Positions 34,753 through 45,034 of a DNA stretch of 64,000 bases are shown piece by piece. Origin of the DNA: Rheum nobile (Eukaryota; Streptophyta; Magnoliopsida; Caryophyllales; Polygonaceae); the NCBI GenBank assembly GCA_027886185.1, contig WOAB01000524.1, positions 11,040,001 through 11,104,000 on the forward strand, in the 5' to 3' direction. The position numbers and the translations under genes are program-made. Position 1 is the stretch's first letter, and every line of letters begins with the position of its first letter. The notes under the pieces were generated by a model. It was given only the letters and a program-made list of their open reading frames with translations, searched no databases and was not told the origin of the DNA.

Positions 34753-36601
34753 ATGTCGTTTCTGAGATCAAAGAAGTCTAAGGCTTCGTCTTTTGGCATT
34801 GGTGGGAAAGGTAGCGAGTTTCCCCCCTCAAATCTTCTCAGTTCAGAAGACTCCTTGGTCGGAACCCTAACTCAATCGGAGTTGGATGCGATTTTAGAAG
34901 TGGGTCAATTCCCCTCCGAGACGGTAGCTCGTCTCCCTTTACCCCAAGAGTGGGCTGACTGGTGTCGCGACGGGTGGATTTGCTTCTTCGAATACCCTTT
35001 CAGGATAGGCCATTCTTTTCCGTTCTCAAACCTGGTGAGGAATTTCTTGTCTGTTCTCAACCTTGCTCCGTGTCAAGTGATGCCGCATGCGTGGCGTCTC
35101 CTTAGGGTAGTCGATCTTTTGGTGTCTAGTGTTGAAATTGATTTTGATTTCAACGCTCTCTGGTATTCGTACTACTTGAGTAGTCGGGGTTCTTCTCGTT
35201 TTCAACTGCGTCTTAGACCAGATAGGCAACCGATTGCTTTAAACCTTAATGTTAATGATCGCGGATGGAGGTCACGATTCTTTTTTGTTGAAAGGAAATC
35301 GCTTGAGGGGGGATTCCACTACTCTTTCTTACGCGATGTTTGGAGGACGACATGTACCGTGTTAGTCCCTTATTTTGTATGTTTTGTCACCTTTGTTAAC
35401 CGGCGCTTACGTGTCTTCTTTTTCAGTGCCAAGCCCGGAGGTTCCGATTTTGCTGCTGTTACTGAGGCTTTGCTTGCCTTCCTTGAGGCCGACAAGTCGT
35501 TCAAGAACGTGAATTACTTAGCCCTTCCTCCAAATATGGCGACTCCGTCTACTTCTGTTACCAAAGGCACTTGTTCGTTCCTCTAGGTATGCATGTGGAT
35601 GGTCTTTGTAGTGATCATATGCTTATTCGTTTGTACTTGCCTGGCAGTATCTCGGGGTGCGAGATCGAGTGCTCGTTTGTCTGGGAAGAGTCTCCTGGAC
35701 CAAAAGTTGGCGGCGAAAGCGTCTTCGTCAGCTAAGTTGGACGCCAAGGCTCTTTCGTCGGCTAAGATCGTCGTTTTGGACTCACCATCGTCTAAAGCCT
35801 CGGGGGCGAAAAGGAAGGCGACGGACGCTCTGGAGCTCTCAGTAGGCATGGTGAAGAAAAGAGATCTGGTGGATCTGCTTCACACTCTGGACTCTGAGGC
35901 TAAGAAGGAGATCGGCGATTTGCATCCCGTCGACTCTATTGATGAGGCCGGGGCGGCCGCCTGGCGAGTAAGAAAAAAATTGTTTTGAAGCGTTTCTCAT
36001 AATGTATATGTGTTCACTATTTTTCACGCGTCTTGTTGTTTCACAGGCCCTTCAATATTCGCTCGTCGCGTTTTCTACTGTGCAAGAGTTGAGCGATGGT
36101 GTTGAGAAGCGGATATCCGAGGTTGAGGGCCGGTTGGAGGTGGCTAATAGGCGTGTCAAGGCTTCCGGGAGCAAGCGGGTGTCGGTCGAGAAGAAGCTGG
36201 TGGAGACCGAGAAGAAGTTGGTCGAATTGCAAGCCCGCTTCGGGGAGTTGGAGTGTAGTTTTGATGATACCCGTTTGAAGGACGCTCAGGTCGCTACTGA
36301 TTTTGGGACGTATTTTTACCTCAAGACCCGTATTGAGATGATGGAGGAGTATGCCTTGGGGACTCATTCATCTTGGAACATTGAGGACGCGAGGGCGAAT
36401 ATGGACCTTCTGTACCCCGGTGGCAACCCTGGCAATGAGATGTTCAAGCTGTTGGGACTTGGCGAGGATGAGCAGGGAGAGGAGGTTGTTCTCGTGGCGG
36501 TCGAGGAAGCTATTGGGGACGTATCGAAGGAGCTTCATGAGGCGACTGAGGGCCAAAATGGCATCCCTACAGAAGTTGGTGAGAGGTCAGGCGAGTCATG
36601 A
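34753..36601 (+). CDS. Antisense gene of the Tat-type element (gypsy-type Transposase_28-like)
   Basis: Plus-strand gene opposite in sense to gag-pol, in the region between integrase and 3' LTR where Grande/Retand-like Tat elements carry an extra antisense ORF. Exon 1 (ATG 34,753 to about 35,358) has a charged N-terminus, then a conserved block with WADWCRDGWICFFEYPF, LAPCQVMPHAWRLLR and FFFVERKS. This resembles the plant family named 'putative gypsy type transposon'. Probable further exons: 35,427-35,586; 35,648-35,967; 36,047-36,601, with GT-AG borders (GTAAGA at 35,968; TTTCACAG at 36,039-36,046). The last exon is a coiled coil (EKRISEVEGRLEVANRRVK). Function is unknown. Splicing is inferred, and the exon 2 end carries an in-frame TAG. 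Confidence 0.72.
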
Positions 36602-37256
36602 TCTTTGTTTTAAACAAATGACATTGTTTTCCTTTCGGTGTTTGTGGACGTTTCAATCTAAGTGTTTTTAGGTAGTATGTTGTGCCCCATCGTGGAGATG
36701 GGATGCACAATGTTTTGGCGACCCGTCTACCATCGCGGGTCGCGTATTTTGTAAACACTTTAGTTGTTTGCGATGTACCTTGCATTTGTTTCGCATTTGT
36801 CTCCGTGTGTTTTGTTTTGCAGGTGGACTCTGTCGTTTCGTGCCTAGGCCGTAGTGTGTGGTCATAGCAACCTGTAGTTGTAAGTGTTAGTGTAGCATGC
36901 TTTTTGTCTGTCCAGGGAAGAGTAGATTGTAATGTAAAAAAGGACGAGTACCTGGGATAGAACAAGCCTTTTGTATAATGTAGTGTTTCGTTTTGTTCCT
37001 CTATTTCTTGTGTATCGATCGATTCGTATGTTTGTAAGCGTTGTTTTGTGTATGGTATGGATATCCCTTTGAATGTCGAGTTTCGTCTTTGAGGCCTCTC
37101 GTTCCTGTTCAGATTTCGTTTGAAAAGTACACAAAAGAAAAGTTTAGGGGTGACCGTTGGGGGGTAGCCCAACGGCCCTCCGATGCTTAAGTCAGTAATC
37201 GGAATCCAAACGAATGTAATTGAATAGACGTTTAAAAATGTGGAAGGGAGAAGAGT
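36602..37256. other. Tat-type element, untranslated part after the antisense gene
   Basis: No coding signature on either strand. Minus-strand frames at 36,567-37,172 are Thr-rich, lack domains and overlap. It probably holds the 3' ends of both the antisense transcript (plus) and the pol transcript (minus). Confidence 0.5.
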
Positions 37257-38321
37257 TCAGAAATGATACAACTTTAAGTGGATTGTGTTCCAGCTTCTGG
37301 GGATTGGTTGTCCGTCCTTTGTTTCTAATCGATATGCTCCTTGTCCGACAACTTCTTTAATGAGGTAAGGTCCTTCCCATTGGGGTGCTAGCTTTCCGTC
37401 GGTCAGGTCTCTGGTGTTTTGGAATGTTTTCCTTAGGACCCAGTCCCCTAGCTTGAAGACTTTGACTCGGACATTCTTGTTGTAACTCCGGGCGACTTGT
37501 TGTTGGTACTGGATCATTCGGATCCTAGCTTTTTCTCTGGTCTCGTTGACGGTGTCGAGGTTGTGAGCCAACTCGACATCGTTTTGTTCTGGGGTTTGGA
37601 GTCCGTACCTGGCAGTTGGGACGAGTAGTTCGGTGGGGATGACTGCTTCGCTTCCGTAGACTAGCAAAAAAGGGCTTTGTCCCATTGCATTTTTAGGCGT
37701 CGTCCTGTCAGACTATAGTATTAAGGGGAGCTCGTCGGCCCATTTACCTTTCGCCCCTGTGAGGCATTTTTTGAGATTGTTGATGATGATCTTGTTGCTG
37801 GACTCTGCTTGTCCATTGGATTATGGGTATCTTGGCATGGACGTGACTAATGTAATGTTCCATTATTTACAGAAAGATCGCGTCTGACTACCGATGAATT
37901 GGGAGCCATTGTCGCATACGATTTTCGAAGGGACGCCAAATCTGCATAGGATATTATGTTTTATGAATGAGATGATGTGTTTTTCTTTTACCTCTCAATA
38001 TGCTTCAGCCTCTATCCATTTAGAGAAATAGTCAGTCATGGCTAAGAAGTAGACGCGTTGTCCAGACGCTGGTGGTAATTTCCCGACGATGTCCATCCCC
38101 TATCGCATGAAGGGCCAGGGGGCTAGAGTTGGATGAAGCATTTCTGATGGCTGACGCATGACGGGTGTGTGCCGTTGGCAGGCATCACATCTTCGAACGT
38201 ACTCTGTCGCGTCTTTGTTCATTGTAGGCCAGTAATAACCTGTCCTGAGAGCTTTACCGGATAGGCTTCGTCCTCCGGTGTGGTTCCCACACTCGCCGTC
38301 GTGAAGGGATTATAAGATGCG
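37257..38321 (-). pseudogene. Tat-type integrase, with stops
   Basis: On the minus strand: an H2C2-type finger with C-D-A-C-Q near 38,190, then the integrase core with M-D-I-V-G near 38,090, S-K-W-I-E-A-E-A-Y, C-D-N-G-S-Q-F near 37,915 and G-Q-A-E-S-S-N near 37,810. The tail (37,257-37,685) is open and includes MGQSPFLLVYGSEAVIPTEL and a C-terminal GDWVLRK region. In-frame stops near 38,099, 38,000 and 37,823 break the core. Each can be explained by one C-to-T or G-to-A change. Confidence 0.88.
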
Positions 38322-40580
38322 TCATACCTCGGATGTTTCGAGGCAGCGTAGGTACAGGTATGTGACAGATCGTTTGAACAATATGTTATCTTTAAAATCA
38401 AAGGTTACAGCTTGTACCTTGAGTCTTTTCGCTTCTGCTTTATCCGTTGGGAGAGTTTCGTCCCTGAGCCACTTGATGTAGGGGGTGGTCCAATCGTCTT
38501 GGTTGCCTACCAAATCTTCTTCTGTTTGGTCATCTACCTCTGCTGAGACGACTTCTTCTAAGGGCAGCTCATTCATTGTATGGACATCGTTAGGATCAAG
38601 TATCTTGAAGGCTTTGGGGACGGCTGGTGTGGTGATATGTGCTAGTGGAATGGTGCGAAAGTCATTAGGATTCAAGGTGGAGCCAAGGTTTGCTAGGGCA
38701 TCGGCTTCTGTGTTGAGGTCGCGTGGGACTTGTCGTATGGTGAATCTTTGGAATTTGCTTGCCAATTTTTTGACGATATCTAGGTATGCCATCATTCTGT
38801 CGTCTTTGGCGGCGTATGAACCTTGTACTTGGTTGACGATTAAAAGAGAATCGCATGTCACCTCTATGTCTAGAATTGCGAGATCGTGTGCGAGCGTTAA
38901 TCTAAACACGAGGGCTTCATATTCTGCTTCATTGTTGGTCGTGTCCCATTCACATCTCACATCTTGGGCTATATGGTCCCCCTGTGGCGATTTTAGCACG
39001 ACACCTAAGCCGACTCCTATTATATTTGACGCTCCATCTGTATGGAGTTGCCACGTGCCCCTGTCTTCTTCGACTTTTAGCTGTTCGACTTCCTTCGTAG
39101 CTTCTTGTTCCAGCGTTGGGCTGAAATCGGCCACAAAGTCGGCTAGAGCTTGAGATTTGATTGCCGTCCTTGGCTCGTAGTCGATGTCGAATCCACTGAG
39201 ATGTATGGCCCATTTGGCCATTCGTCCTGTAAATTCCGGTTTCCTCATGACTGCCTTCATGGGATGGTTAGTTCTTACAATAATAGCATGTGATTCGAAA
39301 TAGGGTCGTAACTTATTCGAGGCCATGACTAATGCTAAGACTAACTTTTCAAGTGATGTGTACTTGGTTTCGGCTGGGAGTAAGGAGCGACTTACGTAGT
39401 AGACCGGCAATTGCTTACCATCTTCTTCCCTTGTTAGTACTGCGCTGACCGCTGATTCTGATACGGCCAGATAGAGTGGTAATGGCTCATCGTCTTTTGG
39501 CTTAGCCAGTAGGAGTGGACTTGCCAGATATGTCTTTAGGTTTTGGAAGGCTTGCTCGTGTGCAGTTGTCCAGTCGAATGACTTGTTCTTTTTTAAGGCT
39601 TCGTAGAAGAGCTTGCACTTATCCGAGGACTTGGATATGAACCTATTTAATGCTGTTATTCGTCCTGTTAGCTTTTGGACGTCCTGAACGCATCGTGGGG
39701 ATCTGAGGTTGATGATGGCCTTGATCTGGTCGGGACTAGCCTCGATCCCTCTTTGAGTGACCATATAGCCTAAGAATTTCCCTGAAGACACTTCGAAAGA
39801 ACATTTAGTCGGATTTAATTTCATGTTATATCTTTTCAGTACCTCGAAAGCTTCCATAAGATGTTCGATGTGGTCCCCTGCTGCCTTGGATTTGACGAGC
39901 ATGTCGTCAATGTAGACTTCCATGATGTCTCTGATCTGGTCTTTGAACATCTTGTTTACCAACCTCTGGTACGTGGCCCCTGCATTTTTTAGTCTGAACG
40001 GCATTACTTTGTAACAGTACGTACCTTGACTTGTTATAAAGGCTGTTTTTTCTTGGTCATCGGGATCCATGAGGATCTGGTTGTATCCACTGAACGCATC
40101 CATGAATGTTAGCATTTCGTGCCCGACAGTCGCATCGACCATCGCGTCGATGTGTGGTAATAGGAAGGAGTCCTTTGGACATGCCTTGTTTAGATATGTG
40201 AAGTCGATACATACTCTCCATTTCTCGTTCTTCTTTTGAACCACGACGACGTTTGCTAACCAGTCGGGGTATTTTACTTCCCTTATTTTACTTGTCTCAA
40301 GTAGGATTTTCACCTCATCGTCCACGACCTTGTTACGCTCAGGTGCGAACTTTCTTCTTTTTTGCTTGACTAGAGGATACGTGAGATCTACATTTAATTT
40401 GTGAGTAATAATATCTGGGGAGATTCCCACCATGTCTTCGTGTGACCACGTAAAGCAGTCAGTGTTGGATCGTAAAAAGGAAATTAAACCTGCTCTAATA
40501 GAATCGTTTAGATCTGATCCGACCCTTACTGTCCGTGTTGGCTTTGAAGGATCCAACGCGATCTCATCGAGTTGTTCCAT
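38322..40580 (-). CDS. Tat-type reverse transcriptase and two RNase H domains
   Basis: An open frame of 752 codons. RT occupies roughly residues 90-270, with FMDAFSGYNQI (motif with catalytic Asp) and VYIDDMLVKS (YIDD box, two catalytic Asp). A gypsy RNase H follows (about 360-480; YLAVSESAVSAVL, YTSLEKLVLALV). After a linker comes an archaeal-type RNase H (about 515-640; LHTDGASN with Asp, NNEAEYEAL with Glu, ALANLGS with Asp). The second RNase H is the Tat hallmark. It is the only long uninterrupted frame of this element, bordered upstream by the broken protease region. Confidence 0.93.
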   Translation of the reverse strand: MEQLDEIALDPSKPTRTVRVGSDLNDSIRAGLISFLRSNTDCFTWSHEDMVGISPDIITHKLNVDLTYPLVKQKRRKFAPERNKVVDDEVKILLETSKIREVKYPDWLANVVVVQKKNEKWRVCIDFTYLNKACPKDSFLLPHIDAMVDATVGHEMLTFMDAFSGYNQILMDPDDQEKTAFITSQGTYCYKVMPFRLKNAGATYQRLVNKMFKDQIRDIMEVYIDDMLVKSKAAGDHIEHLMEAFEVLKRYNMKLNPTKCSFEVSSGKFLGYMVTQRGIEASPDQIKAIINLRSPRCVQDVQKLTGRITALNRFISKSSDKCKLFYEALKKNKSFDWTTAHEQAFQNLKTYLASPLLLAKPKDDEPLPLYLAVSESAVSAVLTREEDGKQLPVYYVSRSLLPAETKYTSLEKLVLALVMASNKLRPYFESHAIIVRTNHPMKAVMRKPEFTGRMAKWAIHLSGFDIDYEPRTAIKSQALADFVADFSPTLEQEATKEVEQLKVEEDRGTWQLHTDGASNIIGVGLGVVLKSPQGDHIAQDVRCEWDTTNNEAEYEALVFRLTLAHDLAILDIEVTCDSLLIVNQVQGSYAAKDDRMMAYLDIVKKLASKFQRFTIRQVPRDLNTEADALANLGSTLNPNDFRTIPLAHITTPAVPKAFKILDPNDVHTMNELPLEEVVSAEVDDQTEEDLVGNQDDWTTPYIKWLRDETLPTDKAEAKRLKVQAVTFDFKDNILFKRSVTYLYLRCLETSEV

Positions 40581-42883
40581 TTCTGGTTCGACGTATCGTG
40601 TGGTTTCTTCGCCATACTGTGATTGCTATGCGGACGATTTGTCGATTGCCCCTTTCATTGAAGTGACATAGCATTCCTTGGCAGCTCTCTGGTCGCCTTT
40701 TATTTCCTGTACCCCCCACTTGGTAGGAAACTTTATTGTTTGGTGGTAAGTGGAAGGTACAGCTTTCATGGCGTGAATCCAAGGTCTGCCAAGGATTGCA
40801 TTGTATGGAGATGGGCAGTCGAGTATTAAGAACTTTATCTATTAGTTGACTCCACCAGCGTACGTTGTTAACACGATTTCACCCTAGGTATACTTAACTT
40901 CCCCGCTGAATCGGACCAATGGGGTAGAGTTTCTGGTTAAGTCGTCCTCGCTTAAACCCATACCATTTAAGGCGTCCAGTGTCAACAAGTTGGTGGAGTT
41001 GCCTGTGTCGATTAGAACACGACGGATTAGGGAGTTGCTAATTGAGAGTGAGATTACCAAACCGTCATGATGGTCTCCCAACTCTTGAGCCTCCGAATCG
41101 TTGAAGGTGATGGTTGGAGCGTCGGAGATTTGCATCTGTCTTGTCTCTATCTGAGTTGGTTTGTTGCCTTTACTTTCTCGAGCATGTCTTTTAGCGGCTG
41201 AGTACGTGTTTCCACACACGTTCGACCCTCTTGAAATGGTGTTAACAATTTTTGTAGGAACCGGAGAGGACGGTTTGTCGGATGTTACCTGATCTCTTCG
41301 ATCGAGGGTCGCTTTGGCCCTATCCGAGAAGATGTCGCATAGTAGCCCTTGTGCGAGGAGTCTCGCGACTTCTTTGCTAAGGGCCATGCATTCGTCAGTC
41401 GAGTATCCGTGATCTTCGTGGAATTCGCACCACTGGTTCATGTCTTTCTTGGCGTCTGGTTTGTCGCTCTTCCGAGGCCATCTCACTTCTTTTCCATACT
41501 TGTCGAAGCTTTTTACGAGCTCCGATACAGATATGTTGAAGTTGTAAGAGTGAAGCTTTGGGGGGAGAGCGGGGTTGTTTTGCCAATCTTGGTTCCTGTC
41601 ATAAAAGCTATTTACCTGACTGTGGTCATTTTGTCCCTTTGGGTATGGTTGGTACCGCCGATCGCGCCGATTGTTTGAGGGTGCCTTTCGGTCGGCTCGA
41701 TCGGGGCTCTTGTTTGTCTTGGAGGGTTCTTCGTCTTCCTCGAGTCTGACTTGTGCCATGGTCTTGGCTTGTACATCTTCAAAACTCCGGCATGGGTATT
41801 TGGTCAGTTTGCAGTAGAGTTCGCTGCCTCTAACCAAGCCCCGGCGAAACGCTTTGATCGACGTTGGGAAGTCGCAGTGTGGGATCGCGACTTTCTCTTT
41901 GTTGTACATGTTAAGATAGTCCCTTAGAGGTTCGTTGCATCTCTACACGATCCTGTACAGGTCGCTTGACTGCTTCTCTAATCGCCGACTACTGGTGAAC
42001 TGAATTTTGAATGAATTGACCACGTCGGCAAAGGAAGCGATAGAACCCTGTGGTAAATGCATAAGCCAGGTTAGTGCGGGTCCTGCGAGAGTTGTGCCAA
42101 AGCTTTTGCACATGACCGCCTCGCGGTTCCCTCTTGGGATCGAGATAGTCATTAATTTTTGCTTATAAATTGAAACATGATCGTTTGGGTCCCCGGTCCC
42201 GTCGTAGTTGGTCATATTGGGGACGTGGAACGTTTTTGCAATCTCGACGCGTGTAATCGCTTCTGTGAAAGGCGAGTCTTCATATCCGTCGATTGCCTCT
42301 CTCTCAATTGGTTGGGGAACTCCTGGGATCCGCGCGATACGTCGTCTAGAGTCTTCATATGCTCGTTGACGGCTTGTTGTATGAGTGCCTGGAGATCGAC
42401 TGGTCTTGTTACCTGCGGATGGGCTGCTCGAGTCCGAAGGGGCTCGGCTATAGAATTTGGCACGTTAGTCGTAACAAGGGTGACCGGAGGGGTCTGAAAC
42501 ATACCAGTGTGCTGGAAAGCATTGGTCTCTACTGCGGGTGCCACATCTGCTTCATCTAGATTGAGTCGCGTGGATAGTCCTTCGGTATTGACTATACGTC
42601 TTGATCCTCTGGGAATCGATGAGGACGTTTGTACCTGTGATCTTAGAAATTCGTTTTCACGGGTTAGTCGAGCAATTTCTGATTCAGATTCAGTACTTAG
42701 CATTTCGGTCCTGGTCCGTTGTTGGACTAGTTCTTCTTCAAGGACGTTCATGGCTTTTGCAAGCTCTTGTATTTGCGATTCCGCAACAGGTTGGGCGCTA
42801 ACGTTCTCTTCCTGGTTTTCGATTTGAACGTTGTCCTGGGTTGGATCTTCGATGGAGATCGCGGCATTCTCTGAGCCAGTCAT
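40581..42883 (-). pseudogene. Tat-type gag and protease, with stops and a frameshift
   Basis: Gag starts at 42,883 with an N-terminal coiled coil (ELAKAMNVLEEELVQQRTR). A frameshift at about 42,250-42,270 moves to a frame holding the retrotransposon gag core (YDGTGDPNDHVSIYK, 42,205-42,160). A TAG near 41,945 separates this from the next part (40,884-41,909). That part carries a zinc-finger-like WCEFHEDHGYSTDEC near 41,430 and the protease site RRVLIDTGNSTNLL near 41,010. Further stops lie near 40,884, 40,845 and 40,640 in the protease-RT linker. The product cannot be made from this copy. Confidence 0.88.
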
Positions 42884-42931
42884 GATGAAACGAGTTTCAA
42901 TTTTGATGATTGGATCGCTGATTGGCTAGAT

Positions 42932-42949
42932 GCCCCACGGTGGGCGCCA
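42932..42949 (-). other. Primer-binding site, tRNA-Lys type
   Basis: The plus-strand sequence GCCCCACGGTGGGCGCCA equals the 3' end of plant tRNA-Lys with CCA, so on the minus strand it is a primer site. Three bases separate it from the 5' LTR at 42,953. Confidence 0.85.
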
Positions 42950-42952
42950 AAT

Positions 42953-43576
42953 TGTTTTGGGCGAAAAAGATCAACTCGACCTGAATTGCTTAAGGAAGGG
43001 CAACTAGACAACAATTAGATTGATAATATCTAGATAATCCGAATCAACTTGAAAAATAAGCGTAACAAGTTTAAAATAATGTGAAGACTGACTTATCTCC
43101 TTCGAATAAGAGGTCGGTCGAACCAAAGGAGCCGGATGACGGTCGCTTAAATACCAGAACACTAACTTCGAACTGATGAATATAGACGAATGTAGAAAGA
43201 GGAAGATAGTTGTATGTGTTATGTCAAAAAATGCTTGTGTGCTTTACAATGATTCCTAACCCCTTTATATACATTTAATCTCCGAAAAGATCTAGCCGTT
43301 TCCTCGTCCGTGATCTTCGCCTGTTGGCTTTAATTGCCGGATTGCCATGATCTTATGGCATTTATGTCTAGATCATGCAGGTTTGTAATCGTTATATGGG
43401 ATCTGGGTTTTTCGTAACGTTTCCGATCATGTTGTTGTCATGACCCCGGCTTTGTCGTCTGATCTTTGATTGCTTCATCGTCTGGTCGCTTCTCTATTTG
43501 GTCGCTTCAAAGAGAAAAGATGGCATCGCTTACTGGGCCGCCTCTTCCTAGGGTCCAATAAGAACATTGCCCAACA
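42953..43576 (-). repeat. Tat-type 5' LTR
   Basis: 624 bases, partner of 33,840-34,463, ending directly at the GGTAT duplication. Scattered substitutions only, with no indel seen. Confidence 0.93.
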
Positions 43577-43581
43577 GGTAT

Positions 43582-44251
43582 AGTTTCGTCGTGTATGCAC
43601 GAACACTTGAACGGTTACTTTGATATTATTGGTGATGGAAACTGTGGATACAGAGCCGTTGCAGATCAAATAGGCATCGGGCAGGAACAATGGAGGATCG
43701 TCCGACAAGCCATGATTGACAAGGTGAAAGAAATTTGGGAATTGTATGCTAAGACTTGCCTCTTTGAGATGACGCTGGAAAAAGTACTACAACAGCTTAC
43801 ATGGTTTGACTCTAGGATGGCCCCAGAGAAGACTTGGATGGTGCTTCTAGATATGGGTTGTCTGGTCGCTTCTGCATTCAATTGTGTAGTTGTCGTGGTG
43901 GGTGGTCTAAACGCTACTTTCTTGCCTTTGCAAGCGGTTCCACATCATCCTAGAGGTTCTAAGCTTAAGACGATATGCATCTGCCATGTTGAGAAGGAGA
44001 GTCATTTCATTTCGGTATGGTACTAATCATTTTATATTTATTTATTGAACCCATGAACTAGGCAACTGAGTACGTTCTCCATTCTTTTGTAGATGGCCCT
44101 ATCAGAGGAGTCACCATTGCCGCCAGTATTTGTCATGTGGGAGCATGCATATGATGCCTCTGCTGCTTGTCTGTATGATCCATTCGATCCTCATCTGATG
44201 GAGTACAGACCTTCTTCCACAAGAAAGAGACGAGGTCGCAAGCCGACTTAA
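43582..44251 (+). pseudogene. OTU-peptidase gene, catalytic part
   Basis: It continues the frame cut at 33,839. The catalytic block IIGDGNCGYRAVADQIG (43,625-43,675) has the Asp and nucleophile Cys of the OTU family; SHFISVW at 44,000-44,020 supplies the catalytic His. WMVLLDMGCLVASAFNCVVVVV is the central strand region. The exon ends at 44,014 before GTATGG. After a 78-base intron with TTTTGTAG at its end, the last exon runs 44,093-44,251 and finishes with a basic KRRGRKPT tail, a second AT-hook-like motif. No stop or frameshift is seen in these exons: apart from the retroelement insertion the peptidase part looks intact. OTU proteins cleave ubiquitin-type conjugates; in plant MULEs their role is unknown. 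Confidence 0.85.
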
Positions 44252-45034
44252 ATGCTATTGTACTCGTACATTGTAATCCTATTATGATCCATGTGTTATG
44301 TCCCGTATTTGGATGCTATTGTACCCGCCAAGAGATCTATGTTTTATGTCCTATCTTTGGAGAAGTATAACTTGTTCTACGTAATGCCAAATTGAGTGAT
44401 TCCAACGCCAGATTAAAGTAAAAGATGTCAACTATAACCCCTCCAAATTTCAACGCGTTTGGACAAGGATTTAGCTTATGTAAAGTGGCATGGTTTGTCA
44501 CAAACCGTGCTACCAACCGTGCCACTTTACAGAAGCTAACCGCTCAAGTGTAAAAACCAATGACTTATCCGTGACGGGCGGAAGTGACCCATCCGTCACA
44601 GACCAAAGCTTTCCATACATCACGGACCAAACATTTTCGTCCATCACGGACAGAGAACTTTGGTCCGTCATGGACGGATACCTTTGGTCCATGATGTACG
44701 AAGCCTCTGTAATTCTGTCATTCTATAGCTTCTGTAATTATGCACTGTTTGTCACAAACCGTGCAAAATTACAGAAGCCTCTTTTTTCCACTCTCTATAG
44801 CTTAAAGATTAGAGGATTTATTTTAGGACGGTATAGGATTTAGCTTTTGTAATTCTCTCCTGTCTCTTTTTGCCACTCTCTCTAGCTTTTATTTTAGGAC
44901 GGTATAAACTTCATTTCGACCACTATGTGTTTTTGGAGTTCCATTAGAGATTTGTGAAGACATGAAAATATCAAACAAGTTTTTGAATACAAAGGTTTCA
45001 TTCAAACTCTCAACAAACTTAAAAGCATCCACAA
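44252..45034. repeat. Intergenic region with two palindrome-word families
   Basis: It lies between the 3' ends of the convergent OTU and PMD genes. It has two 23-base imperfect palindromes built from GCACGGTTTGT and its complement (44,488-44,510 and 44,742-44,764). Each is nested in a longer inverted repeat (GTAAAGTGGCA... and CTGTAATT...). At 44,565-44,700 is a block of GACGGA words like that at 31.9 kb. The short open frames here are by-products. Confidence 0.7.

Larger units (their letters stand above)
33840..43576 (-). mobile_element. Ty3/gypsy Tat-type retrotransposon, 9.74 kb, complete ends
   Basis: Minus-strand element with 624-bp LTRs that begin TG and end CA, bounded by the 5-base duplication GGTAT (33,835-33,839 and 43,577-43,581). 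Order on the minus strand: LTR, primer site, gag, protease, RT, RNase H, second (archaeal-type) RNase H, integrase, then an antisense gene on +, polypurine tract, LTR. The second RNase H and the antisense gene mark the Tat lineage. LTRs differ at roughly 20 positions by eye (about 3-4%), so insertion is moderately old. Stops in gag, protease and integrase make it inactive. Confidence 0.95.

Noticed and set aside
38485..39153. A 222-codon plus-strand frame
   Set aside because: It is the antisense shadow of the Tat-type RNase H region, Ser-rich and without domain signature.
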